Shown in pieces: positions 7,841 through 16,718 of a stretch of 43,840 bases of DNA. The stretch comes from Bacteroidota bacterium (GTDB lineage: Bacteria > Bacteroidota > Bacteroidia > Flavobacteriales > Flavobacteriaceae): the NCBI GenBank assembly GCA_003650305.1, contig QMOV01000009.1, positions 1-43,840 of the forward strand. The letters run 5' to 3'. The notes beneath the pieces were generated by a model, which saw only the letters and a program-made list of their open reading frames with translations, did not search any database and was not told where the DNA came from. Position 1 is the first letter of the stretch. The number at the start of each line of letters is the position of its first letter. A program made the translations under genes and the position numbers.

Positions 7841-10800
7841 ATGAAAAAAAATATTTTCTCTTTAGTTTTTTTAACTTTCATTTTTAGTTATTCCCAACAA
7901 AAAAGTTTTAAAATTGAATGGAGTGGCACAGAAACCTTATCGACATCTTCTTCCTCAATAGAAATACCTGCATTTAATAAAGAGAATTTTAATTATAGTT
8001 ACGAAAATGGATTAAAATTTGTTGCACAATGGGAACTTAATGGATTGGTAAATGAAGAATCTATTGTTATAACTAAAATATCCTATGCTTCAATAGCTTT
8101 AAACGAATTAAAAGATATAAATCTTAAAACAATTCCTAATAGTATTAAGGTAAAACTTAAGAATTCTATAGCAAGAGATAAAAATTCAGCATTAATAGAG
8201 GTTTCTCCAATAATTAAGGAAAATGGACTTTATAAAAGAGTTACTGCTTTTACCGTTTCTTATAATGTAAGAGCTAATAGATCAACTTTTAGAACGAATG
8301 TTATAACGAACTCGGTATTAAGTCAAGGGGAATGGTATAAGTTTTATGTGGATACAACAGGAGTTTTTAAACTTACAAAAAGCTTTATAAATAGTCTTGG
8401 AATAAATACAAATAGCGTTGATCCAAGGAGAATTAAAATATTTGGGCATGGAGGTAGCATGTTGCCTCTTGAGAATGCAGTAAATTTTCCTTTAGATATA
8501 ACCGAAAATGCTATACAGTTTATTGGTGAAGAAGACGGAGTCTTTAATAATGATGACTATATCTTATTGTATGGCGAAGGACCTAGAAGCTTCAATGCAG
8601 AAAGCAATACAAATAATAACATATTTACAGATAAAGCATATTATTTTATTAATGTTGGTTCAGGAAATGGTAAACGTATTCAAACTTTAACAGACCCTAT
8701 AGGAAATCCTACAACTACAATTGATACGTTTCATGATTATAAGTTTCATGAAATTGATGAATTTAATTTAACTAGTCTTGGCAGACGATGGTTTGGTGAT
8801 CGTTTTGATTTTGAAAATGTAAAATTATTCGATTTTGAGTTTGAAAATATTGTTACCACACAACCAATAGCTCTTAAAGTTTTTACAGCAGCAGTAGGAG
8901 AAGTACAAACCACAATGGAATTAAAGGTTAATGGTAGTACTATCGATAATTTTACCTTTAATGCAATAAATGACCCAATTTTAGCAACTGAAGATTTTTT
9001 TGTTGGAAGCATCCCAATATCTTCAGGAACTATTTCTGTTAATCTTAATTATAACAACAATGGCAATCCTTCATCTGTAGGATATTTAGATTATATTTCT
9101 ATTGAAGTAACCAGAGCATTAACACATACCGGAAATCAATTTTTGTTTAAAAACAATAATGTTCCACAATTAAGTGGAATTGGACAATATAATATTTCTA
9201 ATGCAACAGCAATAAATCAGGTTTGGGATGTTACAGACCAATATAATGTTACAAGAATTGCTAATGAAGAATCAAATGCTACATTTAGCTTTAAGGCACA
9301 GTTAGGAGAACAAAGAACTTATCTTGCTATAGATAATTCAGATTATTTTGAACCACTTAAAGACTCACAATCAAGTGTTGCAAATCAAAATTTAAAAGGT
9401 ACTATTTTTTTAGATAATCAAGGACAATTTAAAGATGTCGATTATATTGTCATAGCAAGAGAAGACATGCAAACTCAAGCTGAAAGGTTGGCACAAATTA
9501 ATAGAAACCAATATGATTTAAATGTTAGGGTTGTTACTTTAAATAGCATTTATAATGAGTTCAGTTCAGGAAATCAAGACATTACAGCCATTAGAAATTT
9601 TGTAAAATATGTTTATGATAATGCTAGTACACCTGAAAACAGAATAAAATATTTGTGTTTGTTTGGAGATGCTTCTTTTGATTATAAAGACAGGCTTTCT
9701 TTTAATACTAATGTTGTGCCTTCATGGCATGCTTTAAATAGTTTCAGTTTAACAAGTTCGTTTGTTTCAGATGATTTTTTTGGTATGATGGATGATAATG
9801 AAGGTGGAATGCAAACTTCCGATAGATTAGACATTGCTGTAGGAAGAATTTTAGCCGACACACCTCAAAGAGCTAAAGAACTTGTCGATAAAGTGGAATC
9901 GTATTATGTGAGTGAAGCTTATGGTAGCTGGAGAAATAGCATTGTTGTGATTTCAGATGATGTGGATGAATCGTGGGAAGGCATACTACAAGAAACAACA
10001 AATAATATTGGTGATGCTGTTACTCAAGATAAACCTTTTATAAATGTCACTAAAATACATTCAGATGCTTTTGTTCAAGAAGCAACTGCTGGAGGAGAAC
10101 GCTATCCATCTGTAAATAAAGCTATTTTTGATGCTATGGAAGTTGGTGCTTTAGTGGTTAATTATTTTGGGCATGGAGGAGAAGATGGCATTGCACAAGA
10201 ACGTATTTTTGACAAAATAAACGCTCAAGAAGTTAAAAATGTATGTAAACTAACCTGTTTTGTAACTGTAACTTGTGAATATACAAAATTCGATAATCCA
10301 CTTAGAACAACAGCTGGAGAGTTTATTTACAGAAATAAGGAAGGTGGTGCTATTGGGTTAATAACAACAACACGGCAAATATTTGTTAGTGTTGGTGTAG
10401 CAATTAATGTAACACTGGATGATTATTTATTTGCATTTGGGTCTAATGAGTATCCATCAATGGCAGAAGCACTAAGGCTTACTAAAAACGATCCGGCAAT
10501 CTCTGGAATTGCTCAACGAAGACTTGTTTTTTTTATTGGAGATCCTGCCATGAAATTAGCTTTTCCGAAACCTAATATTAGATTAACTAAAATAAACGAT
10601 GTACTAATAACTGGTAATACAGATGTGCTCGAAGCTTTAAGTCATGCTAAATTAGAAGGTGAAGTAGTAGATAGTTCAGGTAATGTTTTAACCAACTACA
10701 ATGGTGTGTTAACAGCAACTATTTACGATAAGAGTATAAATAGATCAACATTGGCAAATGATGGTACAAGAGATAATAGTGGTCAACTTATAATTTTAGA

Positions 10801-11683
10801 TTATAATACCTTAGGTGAAATTATTTTTAGAGGTCAGGCAACAGTTACCAATGGGATTTTTGAATTTAATTTTGTTGTACCTAGAGATATTGGTATTCCA
10901 GTTGGAAATGGAAAAGTTAGCTTTTATTCAAAAACTGAAAACCCTTTGCAAGATCAGGCAGGAGCTAGTTACGATATTCAAATAGGAGGCTTAAATGCAA
11001 ATGCAGCCGAAGATAATGAAGGTCCAAATATTAATTTGTTTATGAATGATGAAAATTTTGTTTCAGGTGGAATAACTAACGAAGGACCAACCTTATTGGC
11101 TAAGTTACAAGACGAAAATGGGATAAATACAGCAAGCGGAATTGGTCATGATATATCAGCAATATTAGATGGAGATGAAACCAATCCATTTATGTTAAAT
11201 GATTATTATTTAGCTGAAGTAGATGATTTTCAAAGAGGAACTGTAACCTATCCTTTAAGAGATTTAGAACCAGGACTACATACACTTACATTAAAAGCTT
11301 GGGATGTTTATAATAATTCTTCAACAGCCGAAATTCAATTTATTGTGTTTGATAAGGATGAAGAATTAGTTATTAATAATGTACTTAATTATCCAAATCC
11401 TTTTATAAATTATACAGAATTTTGGTTTAATCACAATAGTTCGCAAGTTTTAGACGTTTCAGTACAAATATTTACAGTTTCTGGAAAATTGGTAAAAACT
11501 ATTAACGGACAAACCTCTGGAGGAAGTAAAATAACAAGTTCTTTGTCTAAAGATTTGGTTTGGGATGGAAGAGATGACTTTGGAGATAGAATTGGAAAAG
11601 GAGTTTACGTCTATAAATTAACGGTACGTTCCAATGAACTGAATAAAAAAGTAGAAAAAATACAAAAACTTGTTATACTATAA
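7841..11683 (+). CDS. porU: Type IX secretion system sortase PorU (C25 gingipain-like peptidase)
   Basis: PorU removes the C-terminal sorting domain of T9SS cargo at the cell surface and attaches cargo to lipopolysaccharide. This 1280-residue protein has a signal peptide (MKKNIFSLVFLTFIFSYS), an N-terminal beta-rich region, and a C25 caspase-like catalytic domain. The catalytic His is His778 in VNYFGHGGEDG. The catalytic Cys is most likely Cys812 in FVTVTCEYTKFDNP, 34 residues later, matching the 33-residue His-Cys spacing I recall from gingipain RgpB. The last ~85 residues (NVLNYPNPF...GKGVYVYKLTV) form a T9SS-type C-terminal domain, which PorU proteins keep uncleaved. It is divergent from gldJ and followed by porV, a known functional partner. 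Confidence 0.95.
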   Translation: MKKNIFSLVFLTFIFSYSQQKSFKIEWSGTETLSTSSSSIEIPAFNKENFNYSYENGLKFVAQWELNGLVNEESIVITKISYASIALNELKDINLKTIPNSIKVKLKNSIARDKNSALIEVSPIIKENGLYKRVTAFTVSYNVRANRSTFRTNVITNSVLSQGEWYKFYVDTTGVFKLTKSFINSLGINTNSVDPRRIKIFGHGGSMLPLENAVNFPLDITENAIQFIGEEDGVFNNDDYILLYGEGPRSFNAESNTNNNIFTDKAYYFINVGSGNGKRIQTLTDPIGNPTTTIDTFHDYKFHEIDEFNLTSLGRRWFGDRFDFENVKLFDFEFENIVTTQPIALKVFTAAVGEVQTTMELKVNGSTIDNFTFNAINDPILATEDFFVGSIPISSGTISVNLNYNNNGNPSSVGYLDYISIEVTRALTHTGNQFLFKNNNVPQLSGIGQYNISNATAINQVWDVTDQYNVTRIANEESNATFSFKAQLGEQRTYLAIDNSDYFEPLKDSQSSVANQNLKGTIFLDNQGQFKDVDYIVIAREDMQTQAERLAQINRNQYDLNVRVVTLNSIYNEFSSGNQDITAIRNFVKYVYDNASTPENRIKYLCLFGDASFDYKDRLSFNTNVVPSWHALNSFSLTSSFVSDDFFGMMDDNEGGMQTSDRLDIAVGRILADTPQRAKELVDKVESYYVSEAYGSWRNSIVVISDDVDESWEGILQETTNNIGDAVTQDKPFINVTKIHSDAFVQEATAGGERYPSVNKAIFDAMEVGALVVNYFGHGGEDGIAQERIFDKINAQEVKNVCKLTCFVTVTCEYTKFDNPLRTTAGEFIYRNKEGGAIGLITTTRQIFVSVGVAINVTLDDYLFAFGSNEYPSMAEALRLTKNDPAISGIAQRRLVFFIGDPAMKLAFPKPNIRLTKINDVLITGNTDVLEALSHAKLEGEVVDSSGNVLTNYNGVLTATIYDKSINRSTLANDGTRDNSGQLIILDYNTLGEIIFRGQATVTNGIFEFNFVVPRDIGIPVGNGKVSFYSKTENPLQDQAGASYDIQIGGLNANAAEDNEGPNINLFMNDENFVSGGITNEGPTLLAKLQDENGINTASGIGHDISAILDGDETNPFMLNDYYLAEVDDFQRGTVTYPLRDLEPGLHTLTLKAWDVYNNSSTAEIQFIVFDKDEELVINNVLNYPNPFINYTEFWFNHNSSQVLDVSVQIFTVSGKLVKTINGQTSGGSKITSSLSKDLVWDGRDDFGDRIGKGVYVYKLTVRSNELNKKVEKIQKLVIL

Positions 11684-11699
11684 TAATAAATTATATTTG
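11670..11699 (+). promoter_or_regulatory. Bacteroidetes promoter for porV
   Basis: The -33 TTG (11670-11672) and -7 TATATTTG (11692-11699) are separated by 19 bases. This is a full match to the Bacteroidetes consensus TTG-N19-TAnnTTTG and the best promoter in the window. It overlaps the last codons of porU and lies 50 bases before the porV start, so porV can be transcribed independently. Confidence 0.7.
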
Positions 11700-11749
11700 C
11701 GTAATTCATTAAAATTAGGTATAGCAGTAATTTAAATTAAATATTAAAC

Positions 11750-13009
11750 ATGAAAAATTACATTTTAGCTTTTATAACCATTGGTCTTTTTGTGAAAGTA
11801 AATGCTCAAACAACAATAATTGAGAATCCTAATGATTCTAGAGTTATAACAACAGGTGTTCCGTTTTTGTTAATAGCATCCGACGCCAGAGCTGCAGGAT
11901 TGGGAGATATGGGAGTGGCTACTTCTGCAGATGCATACTCGCAACATTGGAATCCATCAAAATATGCATTTTCAGAAACTAAATCTGGAATAGCTGTTAG
12001 CTATACGCCATATTTAAGTAAGCTCGTCAATGATATTTTTCTTGCAAACGTAACTTACTTTAATAGAATTGATGAAAGAAGTGCTTTTGCTGTAAGTTTT
12101 AAATATTTTAGTCTTGGAGAGATTGAAATTGTACAAGATGAATTTTCTGAAGCTTTAATTGAAAAACCTAACGAGTTAACCATAGATGCATCCTATGCTT
12201 TAAGATTAGCCGATCAATTCTCAATGGCTGTAGCTTTGCGATATTTAAGGTCTGATCTAAAAATCCAAGCAGTAGATATTAATGCTAGTGCTGCAAGCTC
12301 AATTGGAGTAGATATTGCGGGTTTTTATCAAAGTGAAGAGAATGCTTATGATAGTTATAATGGACGTTGGCGAGGAGGCTTTGTCATTCAAAATCTGGGA
12401 CCAAAAATTAAATATGACGATGCAGGTAGAGAGAATTTTTTGCCAACAACTTTGAGATTAGGTGGAGGTTTCGATTTTATTTTCGACGAATATAACAAGC
12501 TTGCAGTAACTTTAGAAGTTGCTAAACTTTTAGTGCCAACACCTCCAATTCTGGGCGAAGAATTTCAGTTTGCAGATAATAACGGAAATGGGGTTTACGA
12601 TCCAGAAAATGGTACTGATGTAAATGATACAGATGTCTTGGGAGCTTCAGTTCGAGAAAATGTTGTTATTTCTGGTCAAGATCCAGATGTTAATTTTCTT
12701 TCGGGAGTTTTTCAATCCTTTGGTGATGCGCCAGGAGGATTTAGTGAAGAGCTAAAAGAATTTACTTGGGCACTTGGAGCAGAATACCAATATCAAGATT
12801 CATTTGCAATGAGATTAGGATATTTTAATGAAAGTGATGAAAAAGGAGCACGAAAATTCTTTGCTTTAGGAGCAGGATTTAAATATACTACTATAAATAT
12901 AGATTTGTCATATTTGTTTTCTGCCTCAAAAGTACAAAGTCCATTAGAAAACACATTGCGTTTTTCCTTAACATTTAATTTTGGAGATGGCGAATATGAT
13001 GAGTATTAG
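11750..13009 (+). CDS. porV: Type IX secretion system outer-membrane protein PorV (LptO)
   Basis: PorV is a 14-strand outer-membrane barrel that collects cargo from the SprA translocon and carries it to the PorU sortase. The 419-residue product has a signal peptide cut after VNA (residue 19). It then shows the hallmark PorV start, VPFLLIASDARAAGLGDMGVATSADAYSQHWNPSKYAF, here given by its positions 39 to 74 in the precursor. The remainder alternates amphipathic strands and ends in FSLTFNFGDGEYDEY. It belongs to the FadL-like/PorV family. It sits directly after porU but has its own promoter and is followed by a strong terminator. Confidence 0.93.
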   Translation: MKNYILAFITIGLFVKVNAQTTIIENPNDSRVITTGVPFLLIASDARAAGLGDMGVATSADAYSQHWNPSKYAFSETKSGIAVSYTPYLSKLVNDIFLANVTYFNRIDERSAFAVSFKYFSLGEIEIVQDEFSEALIEKPNELTIDASYALRLADQFSMAVALRYLRSDLKIQAVDINASAASSIGVDIAGFYQSEENAYDSYNGRWRGGFVIQNLGPKIKYDDAGRENFLPTTLRLGGGFDFIFDEYNKLAVTLEVAKLLVPTPPILGEEFQFADNNGNGVYDPENGTDVNDTDVLGASVRENVVISGQDPDVNFLSGVFQSFGDAPGGFSEELKEFTWALGAEYQYQDSFAMRLGYFNESDEKGARKFFALGAGFKYTTINIDLSYLFSASKVQSPLENTLRFSLTFNFGDGEYDEY

Positions 13010-13032
13010 AAAGAAATAATATATTGGATATT

Positions 13033-13065
13033 AAAAAACTATTGTTTTATGACAATAGTTTTTTT
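13033..13065 (+). terminator. Rho-independent terminator downstream of porV
   Basis: A 13-bp stem, AAAAAACTATTGT (13033-13045) with ACAATAGTTTTTT (13052-13064), has a 6-nt loop and a T-tract. The A/T-rich ends make it potentially active in both directions. It separates porV from cdd. Confidence 0.85.
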
Positions 13066-13111
13066 GTCTAAAACAGTTTCGTAACTTTATAAATATATTA
13101 GATTATAAAAT

Positions 13112-13594
13112 ATGAAAGAAGTAAAAATAGAATCTACACTTTATGTTTTTAATGCTATTGAAGAAGTTCCAGATACTATCCAGAGTTTAATGAAACAGGC
13201 ATTTAGTGCTAGACAAAAAGCTTATGCACCATATTCTAAATTTAGTGTTGGTGCTGCGTTACTTTTAGAGAATGGAGAAATTATTACTGGCAGTAATCAA
13301 GAAAATGCATCATATCCTTCTGGTTTATGTGCAGAGCGTACAGCTATTTATTATGCTGGAGCAAAATATCCCAATACAAAAATTTTAAAAATGGCTATTA
13401 CAGCTGGATCACAAACAAAATCAACTAATAGTCCTATTCCGCCTTGTGGTGCTTGCAGACAAGCCATTGCAGAATACGAAGTAAACCAAGAAACACCTAT
13501 TGAGATATATTTTATGGGAGAAACTGGCAAAGTTGTAAAATCTAATTCATTAGCAAATTTATTGCCATTGGTATTCGATAAATCTGTTCTATAA
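13112..13594 (+). CDS. cdd: Cytidine deaminase
   Basis: The enzyme hydrolytically deaminates cytidine and deoxycytidine to uridine and deoxyuridine in pyrimidine salvage. The 160-residue protein carries the zinc site: CAERTAIY with Cys73 as ligand and Glu75 as proton shuttle, and PCGACRQ with Cys112 and Cys115. The YAPYSKFSVGAALL stretch upstream is the usual substrate-binding motif. It resembles the small homotetrameric class with an N-terminal extension of about 25 residues, common in flavobacteria. It lies between porV and pdhA; in flavobacterial genomes cdd is often found here. A terminator upstream and a 217-base gap downstream suggest a monocistronic gene. Confidence 0.93.
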   Translation: MKEVKIESTLYVFNAIEEVPDTIQSLMKQAFSARQKAYAPYSKFSVGAALLLENGEIITGSNQENASYPSGLCAERTAIYYAGAKYPNTKILKMAITAGSQTKSTNSPIPPCGACRQAIAEYEVNQETPIEIYFMGETGKVVKSNSLANLLPLVFDKSVL

Positions 13595-13669
13595 AATATA
13601 AGCCTAACAATTTATGTACTACTGTTTTTGCAATACCAAGCAAAGTATTACTTTTGTGGTTCGCTTAAT

Positions 13670-13756
13670 TTAGTTCTACTTATTTTTAAAATTTGTTTTT
13701 TCAAATAATTCTAAAAAAAGTAGAACTAATCCCAATTTTAAATTGGGATCTCATGT
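13670..13756 (+). repeat. Nested inverted repeats in the cdd-pdhA gap
   Basis: TTAGTTCTACTT (13670-13681) and AAGTAGAACTAA (13718-13729) are perfect 12-bp inverted arms. They are followed at once by a second palindrome, ATCCCAAT/ATTGGGAT (13729-13749), then CTCATG. The unit AGAACTAATCCCAAT...AATTGGGATCT recurs at 43550-43577, so this is a dispersed repeat. Confidence 0.65.
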
Positions 13757-13763
13757 AAATATC

Positions 13764-13790
13764 TTGACGGTTTTATATGAGTTATATTTA
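13764..13790 (+). promoter_or_regulatory. Possible promoter for pdhA
   Basis: TTG (13764-13766) and TATATTTA (13783-13790) are separated by 16 bases, slightly short, and the last base of the -7 box is A instead of G. It is placed 21 bases before the pdhA start. Confidence 0.35.
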
Positions 13791-13811
13791 TTGTTTGAAG
13801 AAAAAAAATAG

Positions 13812-14810
13812 ATGCAAAAAATCACTAAAGCAACCTACCTTAAATGGTATGAAGATATGTATTTCTGGAGAAAGTTTGAAGACAAACTGGCAGCAGTATA
13901 TATTCAACAAAAAGTTCGAGGGTTTCTCCACTTATATAATGGTCAGGAAGCTATTTTGGCAGGAGCTTTGCATGTAATGGATTTGACCAAAGACAAAATG
14001 ATTACAGCATATCGTAATCATGTACAACCTATTGGGATGGGAGTCGATCCTAAACGTGTAATGGCAGAGCTTTATGGTAAAGCAACGGGGACTTCTCAAG
14101 GACTTGGTGGCTCGATGCACATTTTTTCTAAAGAACATGGTTTTTACGGAGGTCATGGTATTGTAGGAGGTCAAATTCCTTTAGGTGCAGGAATGGCGTT
14201 TGGAGATAAGTATCATGAAACTGGCGCTGTAACTTTATGTTGTTTTGGAGATGGAGCTGCGAGACAAGGGTCGTTACACGAAACTTTTAATTTGGCAATG
14301 CTTTGGAATCTTCCAGTGGTTTTTATTTGCGAAAACAATGGTTATGCTATGGGAACTTCGGTAGAACGTACAGCAAGTCATACAGAAATTTGGAAACTTG
14401 GATTGGGTTACGAAATGCCAAGTGGACCAGTTGATGGAATGAATCCTGTAAAAGTTGCTGAAGCTGTAAATGAAACCATACAAAGAGCACGTCGTGGAGA
14501 TGGACCATCATTTTTAGAAATGAAAACTTACAGATATAGAGGACATTCTATGAGTGATGCTCAACATTATAGAACAAAAGATGAGGTGGCAGAATACAAG
14601 AAAATTGATCCAATAACACAAGTAAAAGATATTATTCTTAAAAAGAAATATGCTTCAGAAGATAATCTTGCTGAAATAGACAAACGCGTTAAAGATCAAG
14701 TTGCAGAATGCGAAAAATTTGCAGACGAATCTCCTTATCCAGAAAAAAATGTTATGTATGATGTTGTTTACGAGCTGGAAGATTATCCATTTTTAAAACA
14801 TAAATTATAG
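13812..14810 (+). CDS. pdhA: Pyruvate dehydrogenase E1 component, alpha subunit
   Basis: This 332-residue subunit forms the thiamine-diphosphate E1 heterotetramer with a beta subunit and decarboxylates pyruvate, transferring the acetyl group to the E2 lipoyl arm. Visible motifs are the phosphorylation-loop-like RYRGHSMSDAQHYR, the TPP motif GDGAARQGSLHETFNLAMLW...ENN, and GGSMHIFSKEHGFYGGHGIVGGQIPLGAGMAF in positions 96 to 130. Length is normal for an alpha subunit. The E2 gene follows 3 bases downstream, so the two are translationally close. The beta-subunit gene is not adjacent, so E1 beta must be encoded elsewhere. This split is usual in flavobacteria as far as I recall. Confidence 0.93.
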   Translation: MQKITKATYLKWYEDMYFWRKFEDKLAAVYIQQKVRGFLHLYNGQEAILAGALHVMDLTKDKMITAYRNHVQPIGMGVDPKRVMAELYGKATGTSQGLGGSMHIFSKEHGFYGGHGIVGGQIPLGAGMAFGDKYHETGAVTLCCFGDGAARQGSLHETFNLAMLWNLPVVFICENNGYAMGTSVERTASHTEIWKLGLGYEMPSGPVDGMNPVKVAEAVNETIQRARRGDGPSFLEMKTYRYRGHSMSDAQHYRTKDEVAEYKKIDPITQVKDIILKKKYASEDNLAEIDKRVKDQVAECEKFADESPYPEKNVMYDVVYELEDYPFLKHKL

Positions 14811-14813
14811 GTT

Positions 14814-16070
14814 ATGGCAGAAATAATTACAATGCCGCGTTTAAGCGACACCATGGAAGAAGGTACTGTCGCAACTTGGTTAAAAAAGATTGGAGACACA
14901 ATTGTAGAAGGTGATATTCTTGCAGAAATTGAAACTGATAAAGCTACAATGGAGTTCGAATCTTTTAACGAGGGCACATTGCTGTATATTGGTATTCAAG
15001 AAGGCGAAACAGCTCCAGTGGATGAATTGCTTGCAATTATTGGCGATAAAGATGAAGATGTCGATGCTTTAATAAAAGATTTTAAAGCAAACAAACCTAC
15101 TGTAGCAGAAACACCTACTAAAGAAAGCCCAGAGCCAATTGAGAGTAAAGTTGAAACTCCTACAGAAACTCCAACTGTTGAGGTACCAATACCAGTTTCA
15201 ACGTCTAATGGACGTGTTATTGCGTCACCATTAGCTAAAAAATTAGCCCAAGATAAAGGGATTAATATTTCTAATATTCAGGGTTCTGGAGAACATGGTA
15301 GGATTATAAAAAGAGATATAGAAAATTTCAATCCTGTTGCAGTTACTCAATCTACAGCTCCAGTTGCTAAATTTGTTGCTTCAGGTAAAGAAGATTTTGA
15401 TGAGGTAAAGCATTCGCAAATGCGAAAAGTGATTGCAAAACGTTTGGGAGAATCTAAATTTTCTGCACCACATTATTATTTAAATGTTGAATTCGATATG
15501 GATAATGCTATTGCTTTTCGTCAGCAATTTAACTCTATTCCTGATACAAAAATTTCGTATAATGATATGATTATTAAAGCTTGTGCTTTGGCATTACGTC
15601 AACATCCTCAAGTAAATTCACAATGGTTTGATGATAAAATGAAATTAAACAACCATGTACATATTGGTGTTGCTGTTGCTGTAGAAGATGGTTTGGTTGT
15701 TCCTGTTGTACGTTTTGCAAAAGAACAAAGTTTACCTCAAATAGGAGTAGCTGTAAAGGATTTTGCAGTTAGAGCCAGAAACAAAAAGCTAACACCTCAG
15801 GAAATGGAAGGCAGTACGTTTACAATTTCTAATTTGGGAATGTTTGGTATTGAAAGTTTTACATCTATTATCAATCAACCCAACTCTGCAATTCTTTCAG
15901 TTGGAGCCATTGTACAAAAGCCAGTAGTAAAGAATGGTCAAGTTATGGTTGGTAACACGATGAAATTATCTATGGCTTGCGATCACAGAACTGTAGATGG
16001 TGCAACAGGAGCATTATTCCTTCAAACATTACAGGGTTATATTGAGAATCCAGTAACTATGTTGATTTAG
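14814..16070 (+). CDS. pdhC: Dihydrolipoamide acetyltransferase (pyruvate dehydrogenase E2)
   Basis: This is the E2 core of the pyruvate dehydrogenase complex, moving acetyl groups from the lipoyl arm to CoA. Domains in order: one lipoyl domain (residues 1 to about 80, lipoylated Lys43 in EIETDKATMEF); a Thr/Pro/Glu-rich linker; a peripheral subunit-binding domain (about 135-170, ASPLAKKLAQDKGINISNIQG); and the catalytic acyltransferase domain. The active site is DHRTVDG, with His391 and Asp395. Only one lipoyl domain is present and total length is 418 residues, at the short end for E2. The start ATG at 14814 lies 3 bases after the pdhA stop. A terminator follows at 16111. Confidence 0.94.
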   Translation: MAEIITMPRLSDTMEEGTVATWLKKIGDTIVEGDILAEIETDKATMEFESFNEGTLLYIGIQEGETAPVDELLAIIGDKDEDVDALIKDFKANKPTVAETPTKESPEPIESKVETPTETPTVEVPIPVSTSNGRVIASPLAKKLAQDKGINISNIQGSGEHGRIIKRDIENFNPVAVTQSTAPVAKFVASGKEDFDEVKHSQMRKVIAKRLGESKFSAPHYYLNVEFDMDNAIAFRQQFNSIPDTKISYNDMIIKACALALRQHPQVNSQWFDDKMKLNNHVHIGVAVAVEDGLVVPVVRFAKEQSLPQIGVAVKDFAVRARNKKLTPQEMEGSTFTISNLGMFGIESFTSIINQPNSAILSVGAIVQKPVVKNGQVMVGNTMKLSMACDHRTVDGATGALFLQTLQGYIENPVTMLI

Positions 16071-16073
16071 TAA

Positions 16074-16100
16074 TGTCATTCTTATCGTAGCGAAGAATCT
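16074..16100 (+). repeat. REP-like short palindrome after pdhC
   Basis: The frame TGTCATTC...GAAGAATCT encloses an imperfect stem (ATTCTT-AT-CG with CGAAGAAT). Its outer bases match the palindromes at 21439 and 21561, so it is counted as a divergent member of the same family. It starts 3 bases past the pdhC stop. Confidence 0.55.
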
Positions 16101-16110
16101 ATAATATATT

Positions 16111-16153
16111 AATCCTGTTTTTCCTATTAACTATCGGGAGAAACAGGATTTTT
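16111..16153. terminator. Rho-independent terminator between pdhC and the convergent lipoprotein gene
   Basis: The stem AATCCTGTTT (16111-16120) pairs with AAACAGGATT (16141-16150), with T residues to 16153. The inner TCC/GGA bases can extend the stem. The loop contains CTATCGGGA, half of a REP-like palindrome. It terminates pdhAC on the plus strand and may also serve the opposite gene. Confidence 0.75.
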
Positions 16154-16166
16154 ACTAATAAATAAT

Positions 16167-16619
16167 CTACTCAGCAGTCTCTGGACTAATAATTGTTCCA
16201 ACACTATTTACAGCATTTGCAGGGAATCCTCCTTTTTTAGCATGCTCAAGAACCATTTCTTTGTTAGGAGCAAGATATACACAATACATTTTGTCTCCAG
16301 TTACATAACTGTGCAGCCATTGGATGTCAGACCCCAATTCTTTCAATACACTGCAAGACGTTTGGGAAGCTCCTTTTAAATCTTCGGCAGACCATTCTCC
16401 AAGAGCAGGAATTTCTCTTTCAATGACGTACATGTTCATATTTTCAGCTAAAGCCTCAGGTTTTACCATTTCTAATGATAAGTTTTCAGCTTCAAGTTTT
16501 TCTATTTGCGACTGTAGTTTTGCTACAGTAGATTCTAAATTGTTTTCTTTTTTCTTATTGGTACAACTTGTAATAGAAAAGGCTATTACAAAAAGAAGTA
16601 AAATTTTTAGTGTTTTCAT
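16167..16619 (-). CDS. DUF4242 domain lipoprotein
   Basis: The 150-residue protein has a lipoprotein signal peptide ending in the lipobox ITSC (Cys19), then an acidic/basic coiled coil (LESTVAKLQSQIEKLEAENLSLEM, positions 29 to 52). The C-terminal DUF4242 domain runs from about residue 62: MYVIEREIPALGEWSAEDLKG, CSVLKELGSDIQWLHSYVTGDKMYCVYLAPN and HAKKGGFPANAV. Members of this family are sometimes called nickel-binding proteins, by analogy to a solved actinobacterial protein. The metal role is unproven here. It probably sits in the envelope. It lies 99 bases downstream of the AraC-type regulator on the same strand and the two likely form one unit. Confidence 0.75.
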   Translation of the reverse strand: MKTLKILLLFVIAFSITSCTNKKKENNLESTVAKLQSQIEKLEAENLSLEMVKPEALAENMNMYVIEREIPALGEWSAEDLKGASQTSCSVLKELGSDIQWLHSYVTGDKMYCVYLAPNKEMVLEHAKKGGFPANAVNSVGTIISPETAE

Positions 16620-16718
16620 AATTGTTGGTTTTAGTTTCCTACTCTTTGGCTTTTCGGAATGCGCCTCGTTTTTTTATGTGGTAGCAGAACTCCACTTTTT
16701 CAAATATATAAAAATATA

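Noticed and set aside
13777-13977. Open frame overlapping the start of pdhA
   Set aside because: Out of frame with pdhA, whose conserved N-terminus is clear; no independent support.
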